From the NCBI GenBank assembly GCA_027604705.1, contig JADHYV010000063.1, positions 1 to 64,000 on the forward strand: a DNA stretch of 64,000 nucleotides, given 5' to 3'. The DNA comes from Allomyces arbusculus (taxonomy: Eukaryota > Blastocladiomycota > Blastocladiomycetes > Blastocladiales > Blastocladiaceae). The translations under genes were made by a program, and so were the position numbers. The notes under the pieces are model-generated. The model made no database searches. It saw only the letters and a list, made by a program, of their open reading frames with translations, and was not told the origin of the DNA. Positions 45,215 to 54,555 of this stretch are shown piece after piece; the stretch's first letter is position 1; every line of letters begins with the position of its first letter.

Positions 45215-45579
45215 CTGGTGTGGTCGGCGCCGTCGACTGTTGCTCCTGCGACCAAGGCACAAATCTATGTCTCTCCCAAGAAGAATATGGAACGGACCGC
45301 TGAAGGCTGCTTAACGGCGCTGCCGTCTGCGCCCGCCAATAGAAGCGCGACGCGTTTGGCTGTCAGTGTCAACGTTGGCACACCTAACGAAGCCCAAGTT
45401 ATATCTTTGCGCGCGACGGGGAATGATCAGCGCGAAGCCCAAGACCAAAAAACACAAATGGTTCTCAAAACAAACGGACCGCCCGCGCTCAAGCGTAAAC
45501 ACAAAAAAAAACAGCGGGACCAATCCAGATCGCTGCGGGCGCGGGTCCGTGCCCTCCTTCCGCACCATAACCACGCTCT

Positions 45580-48063
45580 TCACAACCCCTCGGCACTGCC
45601 CCCACTCTGGAGCCCGGCACTCGCCGCCTGTACGGCGCGCAGCATCTCCGACAACCGCGCCACGTCCATGGCGGCCGTCGGGGGCTCCATACCGCCGTCG
45701 TCATCGAGCAGCGCCGACAAGTCATCGGGCGGTGGGTGCGGCGCATGCGAATGCGCATGCGCGTGCGGGTGCACGGCAGCGTCAGGGAACCCCGCGTCGT
45801 CGTAGTACCCCTGGTAATACTCGTACTGCCCTGGCGGTGCAGCCGGTACCGGCGGTCGCGGTTGCGGCGACGCATAGTACCCAGCAGCACTTGCGTCCGC
45901 GTACCCGGCCGTCGCGTACGGATCCGCGGCGTTCCCGCGGTACGCGTGGTGGTTCGGGTTAATATGCACGACCGACCCTCTGCGCCCACCGCGTGCGTAA
46001 TCCACCAGGTACGCCGCGTCGTCCGGGATATCGTCCGGCCCAAACTGCGGCGTGTGGTCCAGTTCAGGCCCGCCCCCGCGATACGCTTCGCGCGGATGCG
46101 GTGGTGGCGGGCCGGGCGGTGGCCGAGGGAGAGGCGAGAGCGACCTTCGCCGTTTGGGCGGCGGCGAGGTATCAATTGCCGCGCGCCGCCAGGGATGTTC
46201 GCGGTCGCGGTCACGGTCGCGCCGCGGCATCGACAGCTGGTCGCGCAGGTCCTCGGAGTACTGCCGCGGCGGCAGCTGGTCGCGCAAGTCCGTGTCGTGC
46301 AGTCGCCGTGGTGGCGGCGGGAGGTCGCGATGCGGCCGCGCGCGACTGCTGGTTGGCGGGATGTACCGGTCAATCAGGGGTTTCTTGCCGCCATCGCCCG
46401 CGTCGCCGCCGGAGGTGCGGTCCTTGGACCGCGCCTGGTTCTGTTTCCGCTGGCTGTTGGTGATAGTGCGGTTGGAATTGGCGCCGTTCGACGCGCCCCG
46501 ACCGCGACGCGGTTTCTGCCCATCCGCGCGTTGCTGCTGGTGGTTGTTGTTTCGTTTCGGTTTCGCCGGCACGTCATCGCGCGGTGGCGGCGCCGCGCGT
46601 GCCGCAACCAATTCAGGCGGCGCGACCGTGCCGACCGGCGGCGGCGGGGGACCAAAGTCCATGGCCGGCGCGAGCGTCGTCTCGTTCGGGTGCCTCGGCT
46701 CCGTTGGCGACCGCACGTGCGCGTTGAACCCCGCGGTCGGGACGGGCGTGTCAACGAGCATCGGGTCCGGGTCGACGGCGACGAGCGGCGGCCGCAGCGC
46801 CGCAAGCGGTTCAATGATCTGCAAGGGCGGCGATCCCGGTTCCGACGGGGGCGCACGCGATGGCACAGCAGGAATCGGGGCCGGTGTCGCGACCGCGCCC
46901 ATCTGCACCTCCGGCACTGTCTCGACGGGCGCGTCCTCGATCAAACTCCACACTTTGGCCACGGTCTTCTCCACCTCGAGCCGTTCGCGCAAATCGGCGA
47001 GCGCAGCACGTTCCGCCCTCAGCGCCTCCTTGAGCGCAGTGAGTTCGTCGTGCTCGGCCTTGACGGCCTGCAAAGTCCGTGCGAGTTCCGCGCGCTCCTC
47101 GGTGACCTCGTGCTTGAGGACCGCATGGTCGACGCGCTCATTCGCGAGCACTTCCTTGAGCGCCGTCACTTCGTCGCGCAGGAGACGCACGGCCGCGTCG
47201 GTTGCGGCCGACGACGTCGATGTCGGTGGAACGCGCGCCAGATCGGTGCGCACAGAGCGGATCTCGGCGTCGATCGTATCGAGTCGCGCCGACGCGGCGT
47301 GCGAGCTCTGTACGAGCATGCTCTGCATTTCCTGGAGGGGACGCACCGCCTGCGCGACGAGCAGCAGGACTTGCGCCTCGGTGATGGGCGGTGGAGGTGG
47401 TAGTGGGGCCGTGGCTGAGGATCGTGCGGGCGAGGAGGGCGCGTGAGCCGAGAGCGGGAGCGGGGGCATGTAGGAAGAAGAGGGAGTCACCGAGGGAGTG
47501 CCGAGCAGCGGGTGGATCCCGGCGGCCGACGGCGGGCGGTACGGGTCCAGCAGCAGGGATGGGGGATGATGGGACACGTCGCTTGCGAGCGAGCTGGCAG
47601 GTGGTGGTTGGACGGGTCTCGACATGATGGTGGTCGTGCTGGGCACGTTAGCTGGTACGGACGGCATGCACGATGCCAGGTCCAAGAGCGAGGGTGGTGC
47701 GGGTTCCAATAATGACGGAAGCGATCCGTGCGACCCATTCAAAGACCAGGGGGTCGGGAGAGCGTGAGCAGCGGCAGAATTGGCTGCTGGGGGTGCAGGC
47801 GACCCCGAATCGTGCGGTGCGCCGGATGCCGACTTGATGATGGACAGCAGCCACTGCGTGTAGGCGACGGGATTCTCCGTCGAGGAGGGAACTGGTCCTG
47901 GTGCAAGTGGTGTTGGTCCAGGAGTCGCCGACGACGGAGTCGGATCCAATACCATCGGGACCGGCGAATGGGCCAGGCTGGTAACGAGAGGTGTCATGCC
48001 GATGGGTACCGTCGGAGCAGGAACGGCGATGGCAGCGGGTGGAGGTGGTGCAGGAGACTGCAT
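45580..48063 (-). CDS. Large proline-rich protein with central coiled coil, unknown function
   Basis: Open frame of 827 residues from ATG 48063. The frame stays open upstream to about 48162 without another ATG, so a spliced 5' exon is possible (a CCAG acceptor lies just upstream). The N-terminal third is Pro/Ser/Ala-rich. A coiled coil follows (about 270-390) with ARLDTIDAEIRSVRTDLAR, LRDEVTALKEVLANERVDH and ERAALADLRERLEVEKT. Next is a basic, Asn/Gln- and Arg-rich section (KPKRNNNHQQQR, then KKPLIDRYIPP) and SR-like sequence with RDRDRDREHPWRR and KRRRSLSPLPRPPPGPPPP. The tail is Tyr/Ala/His-rich. Composition suggests a nuclear RNA-associated scaffold, but no domain is recognised. Confidence 0.7.
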   Translation of the reverse strand: MQSPAPPPPAAIAVPAPTVPIGMTPLVTSLAHSPVPMVLDPTPSSATPGPTPLAPGPVPSSTENPVAYTQWLLSIIKSASGAPHDSGSPAPPAANSAAAHALPTPWSLNGSHGSLPSLLEPAPPSLLDLASCMPSVPANVPSTTTIMSRPVQPPPASSLASDVSHHPPSLLLDPYRPPSAAGIHPLLGTPSVTPSSSYMPPLPLSAHAPSSPARSSATAPLPPPPPITEAQVLLLVAQAVRPLQEMQSMLVQSSHAASARLDTIDAEIRSVRTDLARVPPTSTSSAATDAAVRLLRDEVTALKEVLANERVDHAVLKHEVTEERAELARTLQAVKAEHDELTALKEALRAERAALADLRERLEVEKTVAKVWSLIEDAPVETVPEVQMGAVATPAPIPAVPSRAPPSEPGSPPLQIIEPLAALRPPLVAVDPDPMLVDTPVPTAGFNAHVRSPTEPRHPNETTLAPAMDFGPPPPPVGTVAPPELVAARAAPPPRDDVPAKPKRNNNHQQQRADGQKPRRGRGASNGANSNRTITNSQRKQNQARSKDRTSGGDAGDGGKKPLIDRYIPPTSSRARPHRDLPPPPRRLHDTDLRDQLPPRQYSEDLRDQLSMPRRDRDRDREHPWRRAAIDTSPPPKRRRSLSPLPRPPPGPPPPHPREAYRGGGPELDHTPQFGPDDIPDDAAYLVDYARGGRRGSVVHINPNHHAYRGNAADPYATAGYADASAAGYYASPQPRPPVPAAPPGQYEYYQGYYDDAGFPDAAVHPHAHAHSHAPHPPPDDLSALLDDDGGMEPPTAAMDVARLSEMLRAVQAASAGLQSGGSAEGL

Positions 48064-48750
48064 CGGTATCGCAGTGCCAGAAGTAGCTGCAGCTGGCGGG
48101 GTAAACCGGCGAGAAAGGGGAAGGGATCGACAAATCGAGGGGAGAAAGGCAAAAGATGGCACAAAAGAACGACGAAGCGGCGTTCAGCCCGCGTTTTCGA
48201 GACACGAGTTCCCGGCTTGAAGGGCGAGCCGGTCAAGGGTGCGGCACCCACCAGCAAATTCGATTTGGAGAGGATCAGGTGTTGTGGGGGAGGGTGCGAC
48301 ACGCTGGTTCGGGGCCAAGATAGGCCAGAGATGCCGTGCGCGTGGTCAGCACCAGGTGGACACCCGGCGCGGTGCAGATGCGGGTACTTAGAGCACGCAC
48401 GTCGACGCCTGCCGTCGTCGTAGTCGCGTCGCAGCAAGCCGGCGCCAGCACGGTGATCGCGGTGATTTACCGGTGGGTGCGGTGGGCGTGAGAGATCAGC
48501 GCGAAATGCGCATGGATCCAAGTCACACCTTGCTGTCACACGGACGCGATTCTGAATCTGTCTCTGATCGCAAACTGTCGCACATGGTCAACAACGCGCA
48601 ATCAAAGCGAGCAGTGGAGCGCCGGAGGCCGACAGCTGGAAAGCGCTCCAGCTGGCGAGATTGAGAACAGAGGACGGGCAGATTCAAAATCAAAATGCGG
48701 CGTTCATTCCTCTTCTCGCGCCCAGAATCACAAAACAAAAAAATAACGCG
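48064..48750. other. Intergenic between two minus-strand genes
   Basis: About 690 bp holding the 5' region of the proline-rich gene and the 3' end of BRO1. A possible short upstream exon of the former may lie near 48100-48250. Nothing else is supported. Confidence 0.4.
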
Positions 48751-51700
48751 TTAATCCATCAAACTCTGCCGCCCTCCAGACGGCGGCGGATACTGGCCGC
48801 CATACTGCTGATGCTGTTGCAGTTGTTGGTGCTGCTGCCGGTACTGCGGCGCCTGGTACTGCGTCTGCTGATACTGCTGCTGCTGCGCTTGTGGGTAGCC
48901 GCCGTACCCGACACTCGGCGCGCCGTATTGACTAACTGGTGGTTGCTGCGGTTGCTGTTGCGGTTGTTGCTGGCCGTACGCGGCCGACGGGTAACTATAA
49001 CCTTGATACTGCGCAGCCGGCTGCTGCTGGTAGTGCCCCGGCTGCTGTTGAGCCGGCGCCGTGGCCGCGTACCCTCCGTACGATGGCGTCGCCGTCGCGG
49101 AAGGGTACTGGGCCTGCTGCGCCGGTTGCGACCCGTAATAATTTGTGTTGAGCGGCGCGGCCGCCGACGGGTACCCGTACTGGCCCGTGGCCTGCGGCTG
49201 CTGGTAGGCCGCGTGCGGCTGCGGTTGCGGCTGTGAGGGTGGCGCCGCATACGACCCTGTCCGTGCGGTATACGACGGCGACGTGTAGGACGGCGGCGTT
49301 TGCGCGGGCGGCTGCGGTTGCTGCTGCATCGGGTAGGCCGTAGAGGGAGGTGGGGTCGAGTAGGACGCGTGCGCCGGCGGCGTGGCTGCGGCCGGCTGGT
49401 AGAGCGACCGCGTCGGCGCATAACTGGCCGGCTGCTGCTGTTGCTGCTGTTGAGACGGTGGCGTGCTCGCGGCCGCGTACGACCCCGCGTAATTCGACGG
49501 CGTGCTCGGCGCAGCGTAGACCCCCGGTGTTGATCCCGAATAGTACCCACCGGGCGACGGCGCCGACGGCGCCGTTGGAGTGGGAGGCTGGTACGTGCTC
49601 CCCGTCGCGATCGGCGCCTGATAGCCCGGGGTCGGCGTCGGGTACGCCGGCTTGCTCGCGGCCGCCGCCGGAAACGGCGAGCTCGGCGCGGACCCGGTGG
49701 ACCCACCGAGACTCATCCTCGCGAGCTGATCCCTGAGCAAATCGCGCTGCCGGCTCGCCGCGTCCCCCACGGCCTTGTTCTGCACCTCGGCGACCTCGCG
49801 CTCGCGCTCGGCAATCGCGCGTTCCACATCCCGCACGTGCCGTGCCACTGCATCCTGCACATCGGCCAACTCGGCGGCCGCATCCTGCAACTTGTTCTGC
49901 CACTGCGAGACCTGCTTATGCGCGCTCGCGACCGTCCGTTCCCACTGCGCGGCCCTCGCATCGCGCGACTGCGCGGCCCGCGCGTCCGGGTGCTGCACGA
50001 TCGCCTGCCACGCAGCCTGTAGGGCCGGTAACGTAGCGCGGGTCACTTTGGCGTTCTCGGCGAGCCGGTCCTGCATCCCCTGGAACTTGGCGAGCTCGGC
50101 GCGGAAAATATGCTCGTCAATGTTCTGCTTGGCGTTGAGCACCAAGACGTCGGCGATATCGTCCTTCTGCAAAGCGGCTTTCAAGTCGGCGAGCCCCTTG
50201 GTCCGGTCGGCCTTGAGTTTGCTCAGGAGCGTGACCAGGTCCCGCGCTTTCGCGACCAAAGCGGGAAGGTCGTTGCCTGTATCAAGCAATGACGCGTCGC
50301 GGCCCGCACCGCCGGCCGCGGCATCGGGAGACGACGGCACGTTGAGCGCCTGGTAATCAGCGAGAACCAGTGCGTCGCGCGCCTGCGCCTGCTGCAGCTT
50401 CGACTGCGCTGCAGCGAGCGCCGCAACCGCCGGCTGCCCGCGCAAGTCCGGAAGCGCCCACTCCGTGCCCGTTGGTAGTGCCGCCCGCGCACGCGCGTCG
50501 TCCGCGTCGCGCTGGTCGAGTTTCGCCATGACCGCCTGAATCTGTGCGAGCGCGTCGGACGCCATAGCGCTGACGGTCGCGTATAAGTCTGGGATCTCGC
50601 TGTTCTGAATCTCGCGCACCTGCACTTCGGCGACAGGCGAGACGGGCGCGGCGGCACCGACAGCGGTCGTGAGCGTTTCAAGCGCCTTAGGCAGCCCGAG
50701 CGCGCCAAGAAGTGATCCGGCTTCGGCATCGAGGACTTCCACGAGCTCGCTCGCGCGGCGCTGCACTTGCGCTTTCTGTTCCGAGTAGACAGACGCTTTT
50801 TCGTGCACGGCGAGCGGGATCAGCGTGGCGAATAAGTCCGTGACGAGTCCCTGCAATTCAGCCGCGCCGCCTGGGAGGATGTGGTCGAACCCGAGCCGCT
50901 GCGGGACGACGACGTGGTCGAGTGGCGGGAGCGCGTCCTTGGCGAGTGTTGCCGCGTGGTAAATGACGTCGTTGTCCTTGGTCGCGCGCGTGAGCGTTTC
51001 GGTGCACGTCGCGACGAGCGACTTGGCGAGGTCCAGCAGGACCGTGCCGGCGTCCGGGGTGGTCACGGTGGTCGCGGCGGAAACGGCGTGCACGAGCGGT
51101 TTCGCGAGAGTGACGGCCTCCTTGGCGTCGGCCACGGCGAGTTCGAGCCGCGGAATGATTTCGGCATAGTTGAAGTCGGCTTCGAGGTGCTTGGCGCGCA
51201 TCGCGTGCGCTTGCGCCGAATACAGTTTGGCCTTGACGGCAATCACCGCGGGCAAAACGCGGTGCGGGACATCAAAGTAGTTGGCCAAGTCGCCGGCATT
51301 CACGGTGGCCGCGAGCTGCGCGTACTGGTGCGCAAGTCCCGCGACCATCTTGGCGGTCGTCTTGGTCGGGTTCGCGCCGGGTTTCAAGTCGGCGAGCGTC
51401 TTTTCGACGAGTAGTTCCTGCGCCTGCGCGACCATCAAGTCGGAGAGAACGCGAATGCAGTCGCGCCCAAGATCGCGCGTGGGCGCGTGCAGGAAATTGT
51501 CGTTGATGAACTGGAAAATGCCGGCAGCGACTTGCAGCGAGTGGTAGGCCTGCTTGGTGTCGCGCTGCTGGCCCGCGGCCGGTGCCGCCGCCCATCGCGA
51601 GAGCGCGGCGGCGAGGTTGAAGATGACCGAGGCCTTTTCGTAGGCGAGCGACGATTGGGAGGTCGGCGCGTTCGTAAACGCGTCATACCACGTGAAGACG

Positions 51701-51972
51701 AGATTGTCGTTGTCGAGCGGGAAGTGCAGCTCGAGCAGCTCGATCTGGCCATAGTATTTGAGCAGCAAGTCGCGCGCCGTCTTGTCGGCAGTCGAGGGCG
51801 CGCCGCGCATGTCCTGCCGCAGCTTGTGCAGAGCTGCGATCGGCTGCGCATAGTTGGCTGGGTCGTCGGCGTAGGCGTCGCGAATGTGGTCGCCGAGCGG
51901 GCCCTCCCACGCGACCTCATCGGTCAGCTTGAGCGGCACCTGCAGCAGCGGCACGGCGGTCGGGGGCGCCAT
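48751..51972 (-). CDS. BRO1: BRO1/ALIX-type ESCRT adaptor
   Basis: Single-exon frame of 1,073 residues from ATG 51972 (MAPPTAVPLLQVPLKLT). Upstream in-frame sequence lacks domain similarity, so this start fits. The Bro1 domain (about 10-390) shows LLKYYGQIELLELHFPLDN, FTWYDAF, SLAYEKASVIFNLAAALS and AYHSLQVAAGIFQFINDNFL. The helical V domain (about 400-720) follows, with QRDADDARARAALPTG and long coiled helices. The C-terminal 330 residues are rich in Pro, Gln, Tyr and Ala (for example YGGYPQAQQQQYQQTQYQ). Family members bind Snf7 through the Bro1 domain and recruit deubiquitinase Doa4, or in the Rim20 branch act in pH signalling. A long PQY-rich tail fits ALIX/Bro1 better than Rim20. Confidence 0.92.
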   Translation of the reverse strand: MAPPTAVPLLQVPLKLTDEVAWEGPLGDHIRDAYADDPANYAQPIAALHKLRQDMRGAPSTADKTARDLLLKYYGQIELLELHFPLDNDNLVFTWYDAFTNAPTSQSSLAYEKASVIFNLAAALSRWAAAPAAGQQRDTKQAYHSLQVAAGIFQFINDNFLHAPTRDLGRDCIRVLSDLMVAQAQELLVEKTLADLKPGANPTKTTAKMVAGLAHQYAQLAATVNAGDLANYFDVPHRVLPAVIAVKAKLYSAQAHAMRAKHLEADFNYAEIIPRLELAVADAKEAVTLAKPLVHAVSAATTVTTPDAGTVLLDLAKSLVATCTETLTRATKDNDVIYHAATLAKDALPPLDHVVVPQRLGFDHILPGGAAELQGLVTDLFATLIPLAVHEKASVYSEQKAQVQRRASELVEVLDAEAGSLLGALGLPKALETLTTAVGAAAPVSPVAEVQVREIQNSEIPDLYATVSAMASDALAQIQAVMAKLDQRDADDARARAALPTGTEWALPDLRGQPAVAALAAAQSKLQQAQARDALVLADYQALNVPSSPDAAAGGAGRDASLLDTGNDLPALVAKARDLVTLLSKLKADRTKGLADLKAALQKDDIADVLVLNAKQNIDEHIFRAELAKFQGMQDRLAENAKVTRATLPALQAAWQAIVQHPDARAAQSRDARAAQWERTVASAHKQVSQWQNKLQDAAAELADVQDAVARHVRDVERAIAEREREVAEVQNKAVGDAASRQRDLLRDQLARMSLGGSTGSAPSSPFPAAAASKPAYPTPTPGYQAPIATGSTYQPPTPTAPSAPSPGGYYSGSTPGVYAAPSTPSNYAGSYAAASTPPSQQQQQQQPASYAPTRSLYQPAAATPPAHASYSTPPPSTAYPMQQQPQPPAQTPPSYTSPSYTARTGSYAAPPSQPQPQPHAAYQQPQATGQYGYPSAAAPLNTNYYGSQPAQQAQYPSATATPSYGGYAATAPAQQQPGHYQQQPAAQYQGYSYPSAAYGQQQPQQQPQQPPVSQYGAPSVGYGGYPQAQQQQYQQTQYQAPQYRQQHQQLQQHQQYGGQYPPPSGGRQSLMD

Positions 51973-52567
51973 CTTGGTGGCAGGTGGGTTGGGACGGCGG
52001 GCTTGCGCTTGATTGGTCGAGCGACAGGTGGAGCGCGTGCGTGCGGTGAGGTTGCGGGCAGTGCCGAGTTGCCGATGCTCACGATGCTGACGGTCGATCT
52101 GCGGCGACGCGTCGTGGCGGTGGTAGCGGTGCAGTTGGCCGTGTCGGCGACGCGGCACCGGTGCCGGTGGAGGTTGGTGCGACGTTTGCGCTTGGCGGCA
52201 GCCGGTCTGTCGAAGCGACGCGTGCCATCCACGGTCGCGTGCTGTCGACAGGCGTGGCACGGTCTGCGGTGGATCGGCGGGTTGTGCGGTGGATCGGCCG
52301 TGAGTCCGGGCAAACGTGACCGCGAAGACGCCATGGCGGTCTCGCTTCCGGCCCACGGTGCCCGGCTGTCTTGGTCCGATGAAAGCCTGATCAGAAAAAT
52401 GGGAGCCACCGACGCCCCGTCAACGGCTCGCAGTTCATCCACGGCTCCTCAGCGGCGACGGTCTCGCCTCGTCCTGGACGGGCCTCATTCTCGCGCTGCT
52501 CCTCCCGTCCCCGTCCTCGGCCCCGCCCCCAGCGCTAGCAGCACCTCTTGCGACCACCCAACCAATC
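51973..52567. promoter_or_regulatory. Divergent intergenic region between BRO1 and HIS7
   Basis: 595 bp between divergent ATGs. No TATA box or obvious operator was recognised. Confidence 0.45.
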
Positions 52568-54226
52568 ATGACCGCGCCCAGCATCTACCTGCTCGACTAC
52601 GGCGCCGGCAACGTGCGCAGCCTCGTCAACGCCGTGCACCACGCGACGGGCCTGTCCATGACGCCCATCACGCACGCCAGCGACTTTGCCAAGGCCGACA
52701 TTGTCGTCTTCCCGGGCGTCGGCGCCTTTGGCCAGGCCATCAACGGCCTGCGGGCCCTCGGCTTTGTCGACGCCCTGCTCGCCTACATCCAGTCCGGCAA
52801 GCCCTTTTTCGGAATTTGTGTCGGCCTGCAATCGCTCTTTTCGGCGTCCGACGAAACGCCTAGCGTAAACGGACTCGGTGTTGTCCCCGCGCGAATCACC
52901 AAATTCGACTCGAGCACCAAGACGGTGCCGCACATGGGCTGGAATGCGGCCATCACGCCCGTGTCGAGCGCCGACGGTGGCCTGATTGACCCGACCGCGC
53001 GCTACTATTTTGTGCACTCGTTTGCGGCCATGTACACGCCGGCGCTCGCCGACTACGCGTACGCGTTGACGCGGTACGGCGACCAAACCTTCGTGGCCGC
53101 CGTGCGGTTCCGCAACGTGTTTGCGACCCAGTTCCACCCGGAAAAGTCGGGCGTTGCCGGCCAGCGCCTGCTGCGCGCCTACCTGCTCACACACGCCCAG
53201 GCCACGGCGCCCTTGCCCACAGCGTTCCCGTCCACCATTCCCGACGCCCTGTCGAAACGCATCATCGCGTGCCTCGATATTCGCGCCAACGACGCTGGCC
53301 AGCTGGTCGTGACTAAGGGGGACCAGTACGACGTGCGCGAGACTTCGGGCAATGGAGACGTGCGCAATCTCGGCGACCCGGTCGACTTGGCCGTCCGGTA
53401 CTACCGCGAGGGCGCCGACGAAGTCGCACTGCTGAACATCACGTCGTTCCGGTCAGTGCCGGTCGCCGACTTGCCGATGCTTGCGGTCCTCCGCAACGCG
53501 TCGGAAAAGATTTTCGTGCCGCTGACGATTGGCGGTGGGATCCGCGACATTGTCGAGCCCTCGGGGAACGTCGTCAAGGCTCTGGACGTCGTCGCCGCGT
53601 ACTTCCGCGCGGGCGCCGACAAGGTCTCGATCGGGTCCGATGCCGTGTATGCCGCCGAGAATATCTGGAAACAGGCCAAGAACGGGGTCTTGCCCGCGGC
53701 CGGTGACGGGACCACGGCGATTGAGCAAATCGCACGCGTCTATGGCGCGCAGGCCGTGGTCGTGTCGGTCGACCCGAAGCGCGCGTACGTCACCGACCCG
53801 TCCAAGACCACGCATACGGTCGTACGCGCGCCCGTCCCGGGCCCGAACGGCGAGCAGTACTGCTGGTACCAGTGTACGGTCAAGGGTGGCCGCGAGGCGC
53901 GCGACCTCGATGTGGTCCAGCTGGTCCAGGCTGTGGAGCGGCTCGGTGCTGGCGAGATTCTGCTCAACTGCATGGACACGGACGGAACCAAAGCCGGGTT
54001 CGATTTGACGCTCGTGTCACTCGTCAAGCAGAGCGTGCGGATTCCCGTGATTGCGTCGAGTGGGGCCGGCCACGCGCAGCACTTTGTGGACGTGTTCCAA
54101 AAGACCAATGTGGATGCGGCGCTCGCTGCGGGGATCTTCCATCGCCGTGAAGTGCCGCTGCCGAGCGTCAAGGAGTTTTTGGTGCAGTCAGGCGTGCCGA
54201 CGCGCGTCGATGAGGCCGACGAGTAG
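52568..54226 (+). CDS. HIS7: Imidazole glycerol phosphate synthase HisHF
   Basis: Intronless, 552 residues, the usual length for fungal HIS7. It converts PRFAR plus glutamine to IGP and AICAR in histidine biosynthesis. The N-terminal glutamine amidotransferase half has YLLDYGAGNVRS, FPGVGAFG, FFGICVGLQ with nucleophile Cys84, and FATQFHPEKSG with His190 and Glu192. The C-terminal (beta/alpha)8 cyclase half has RIIACLDIR (catalytic Asp237), VPLTIGGGIRD, GADKVSIGSDAV, NCMDTDGTKAGFD and IASSGAGHAQHF. All key residues are present and the frame is clean. ATG 52568 places MTAPSIYLLDYGAG at the expected N terminus. Confidence 0.98.
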   Translation: MTAPSIYLLDYGAGNVRSLVNAVHHATGLSMTPITHASDFAKADIVVFPGVGAFGQAINGLRALGFVDALLAYIQSGKPFFGICVGLQSLFSASDETPSVNGLGVVPARITKFDSSTKTVPHMGWNAAITPVSSADGGLIDPTARYYFVHSFAAMYTPALADYAYALTRYGDQTFVAAVRFRNVFATQFHPEKSGVAGQRLLRAYLLTHAQATAPLPTAFPSTIPDALSKRIIACLDIRANDAGQLVVTKGDQYDVRETSGNGDVRNLGDPVDLAVRYYREGADEVALLNITSFRSVPVADLPMLAVLRNASEKIFVPLTIGGGIRDIVEPSGNVVKALDVVAAYFRAGADKVSIGSDAVYAAENIWKQAKNGVLPAAGDGTTAIEQIARVYGAQAVVVSVDPKRAYVTDPSKTTHTVVRAPVPGPNGEQYCWYQCTVKGGREARDLDVVQLVQAVERLGAGEILLNCMDTDGTKAGFDLTLVSLVKQSVRIPVIASSGAGHAQHFVDVFQKTNVDAALAAGIFHRREVPLPSVKEFLVQSGVPTRVDEADE

Positions 54227-54555
54227 GCAGACATGATGAGCGTGCGGAGCGCGGATCTTGAGCTTAGCATGAATTTATGTGATTGGAGGGCCACTTTGCT
54301 GTTGCAACGTCTTGATTTGTTTTGCAGCGCTTGCTCGGCCTTCTGGCAACTTTTTTTTGCAATGCCGCCAACTGCAACTGCACGTGGCATGCGTCGCGTC
54401 TCGCAACCATCTTGATCGCGGCCAGCCGCCCCCGGCTTTGTCGCGGACTGATCCGACACGGTCCAATCCCTTCGACCAGCCAGCGCGACCAGCTGCAACT
54501 CGCTTCAGCCTACGAGAAAGCGAAGACGCCGGCGCTCGCCGACCCTGCCAGCACC
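54227..54555. other. Short intergenic between HIS7 and RAM1
   Basis: 329 bp holding the HIS7 3' region and RAM1 promoter. No TATA element is seen. Confidence 0.45.

Larger units (their letters stand above)
43081..45579. other. 2.5-kb gene-free region with short repeats
   Basis: No coding sequence is supported on either strand. It holds three related hairpin repeats (44.2-44.6 kb), G homopolymers, and a 14-bp tandem repeat near 45.2 kb. GC content is lower than in the flanking genes. Confidence 0.6.
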
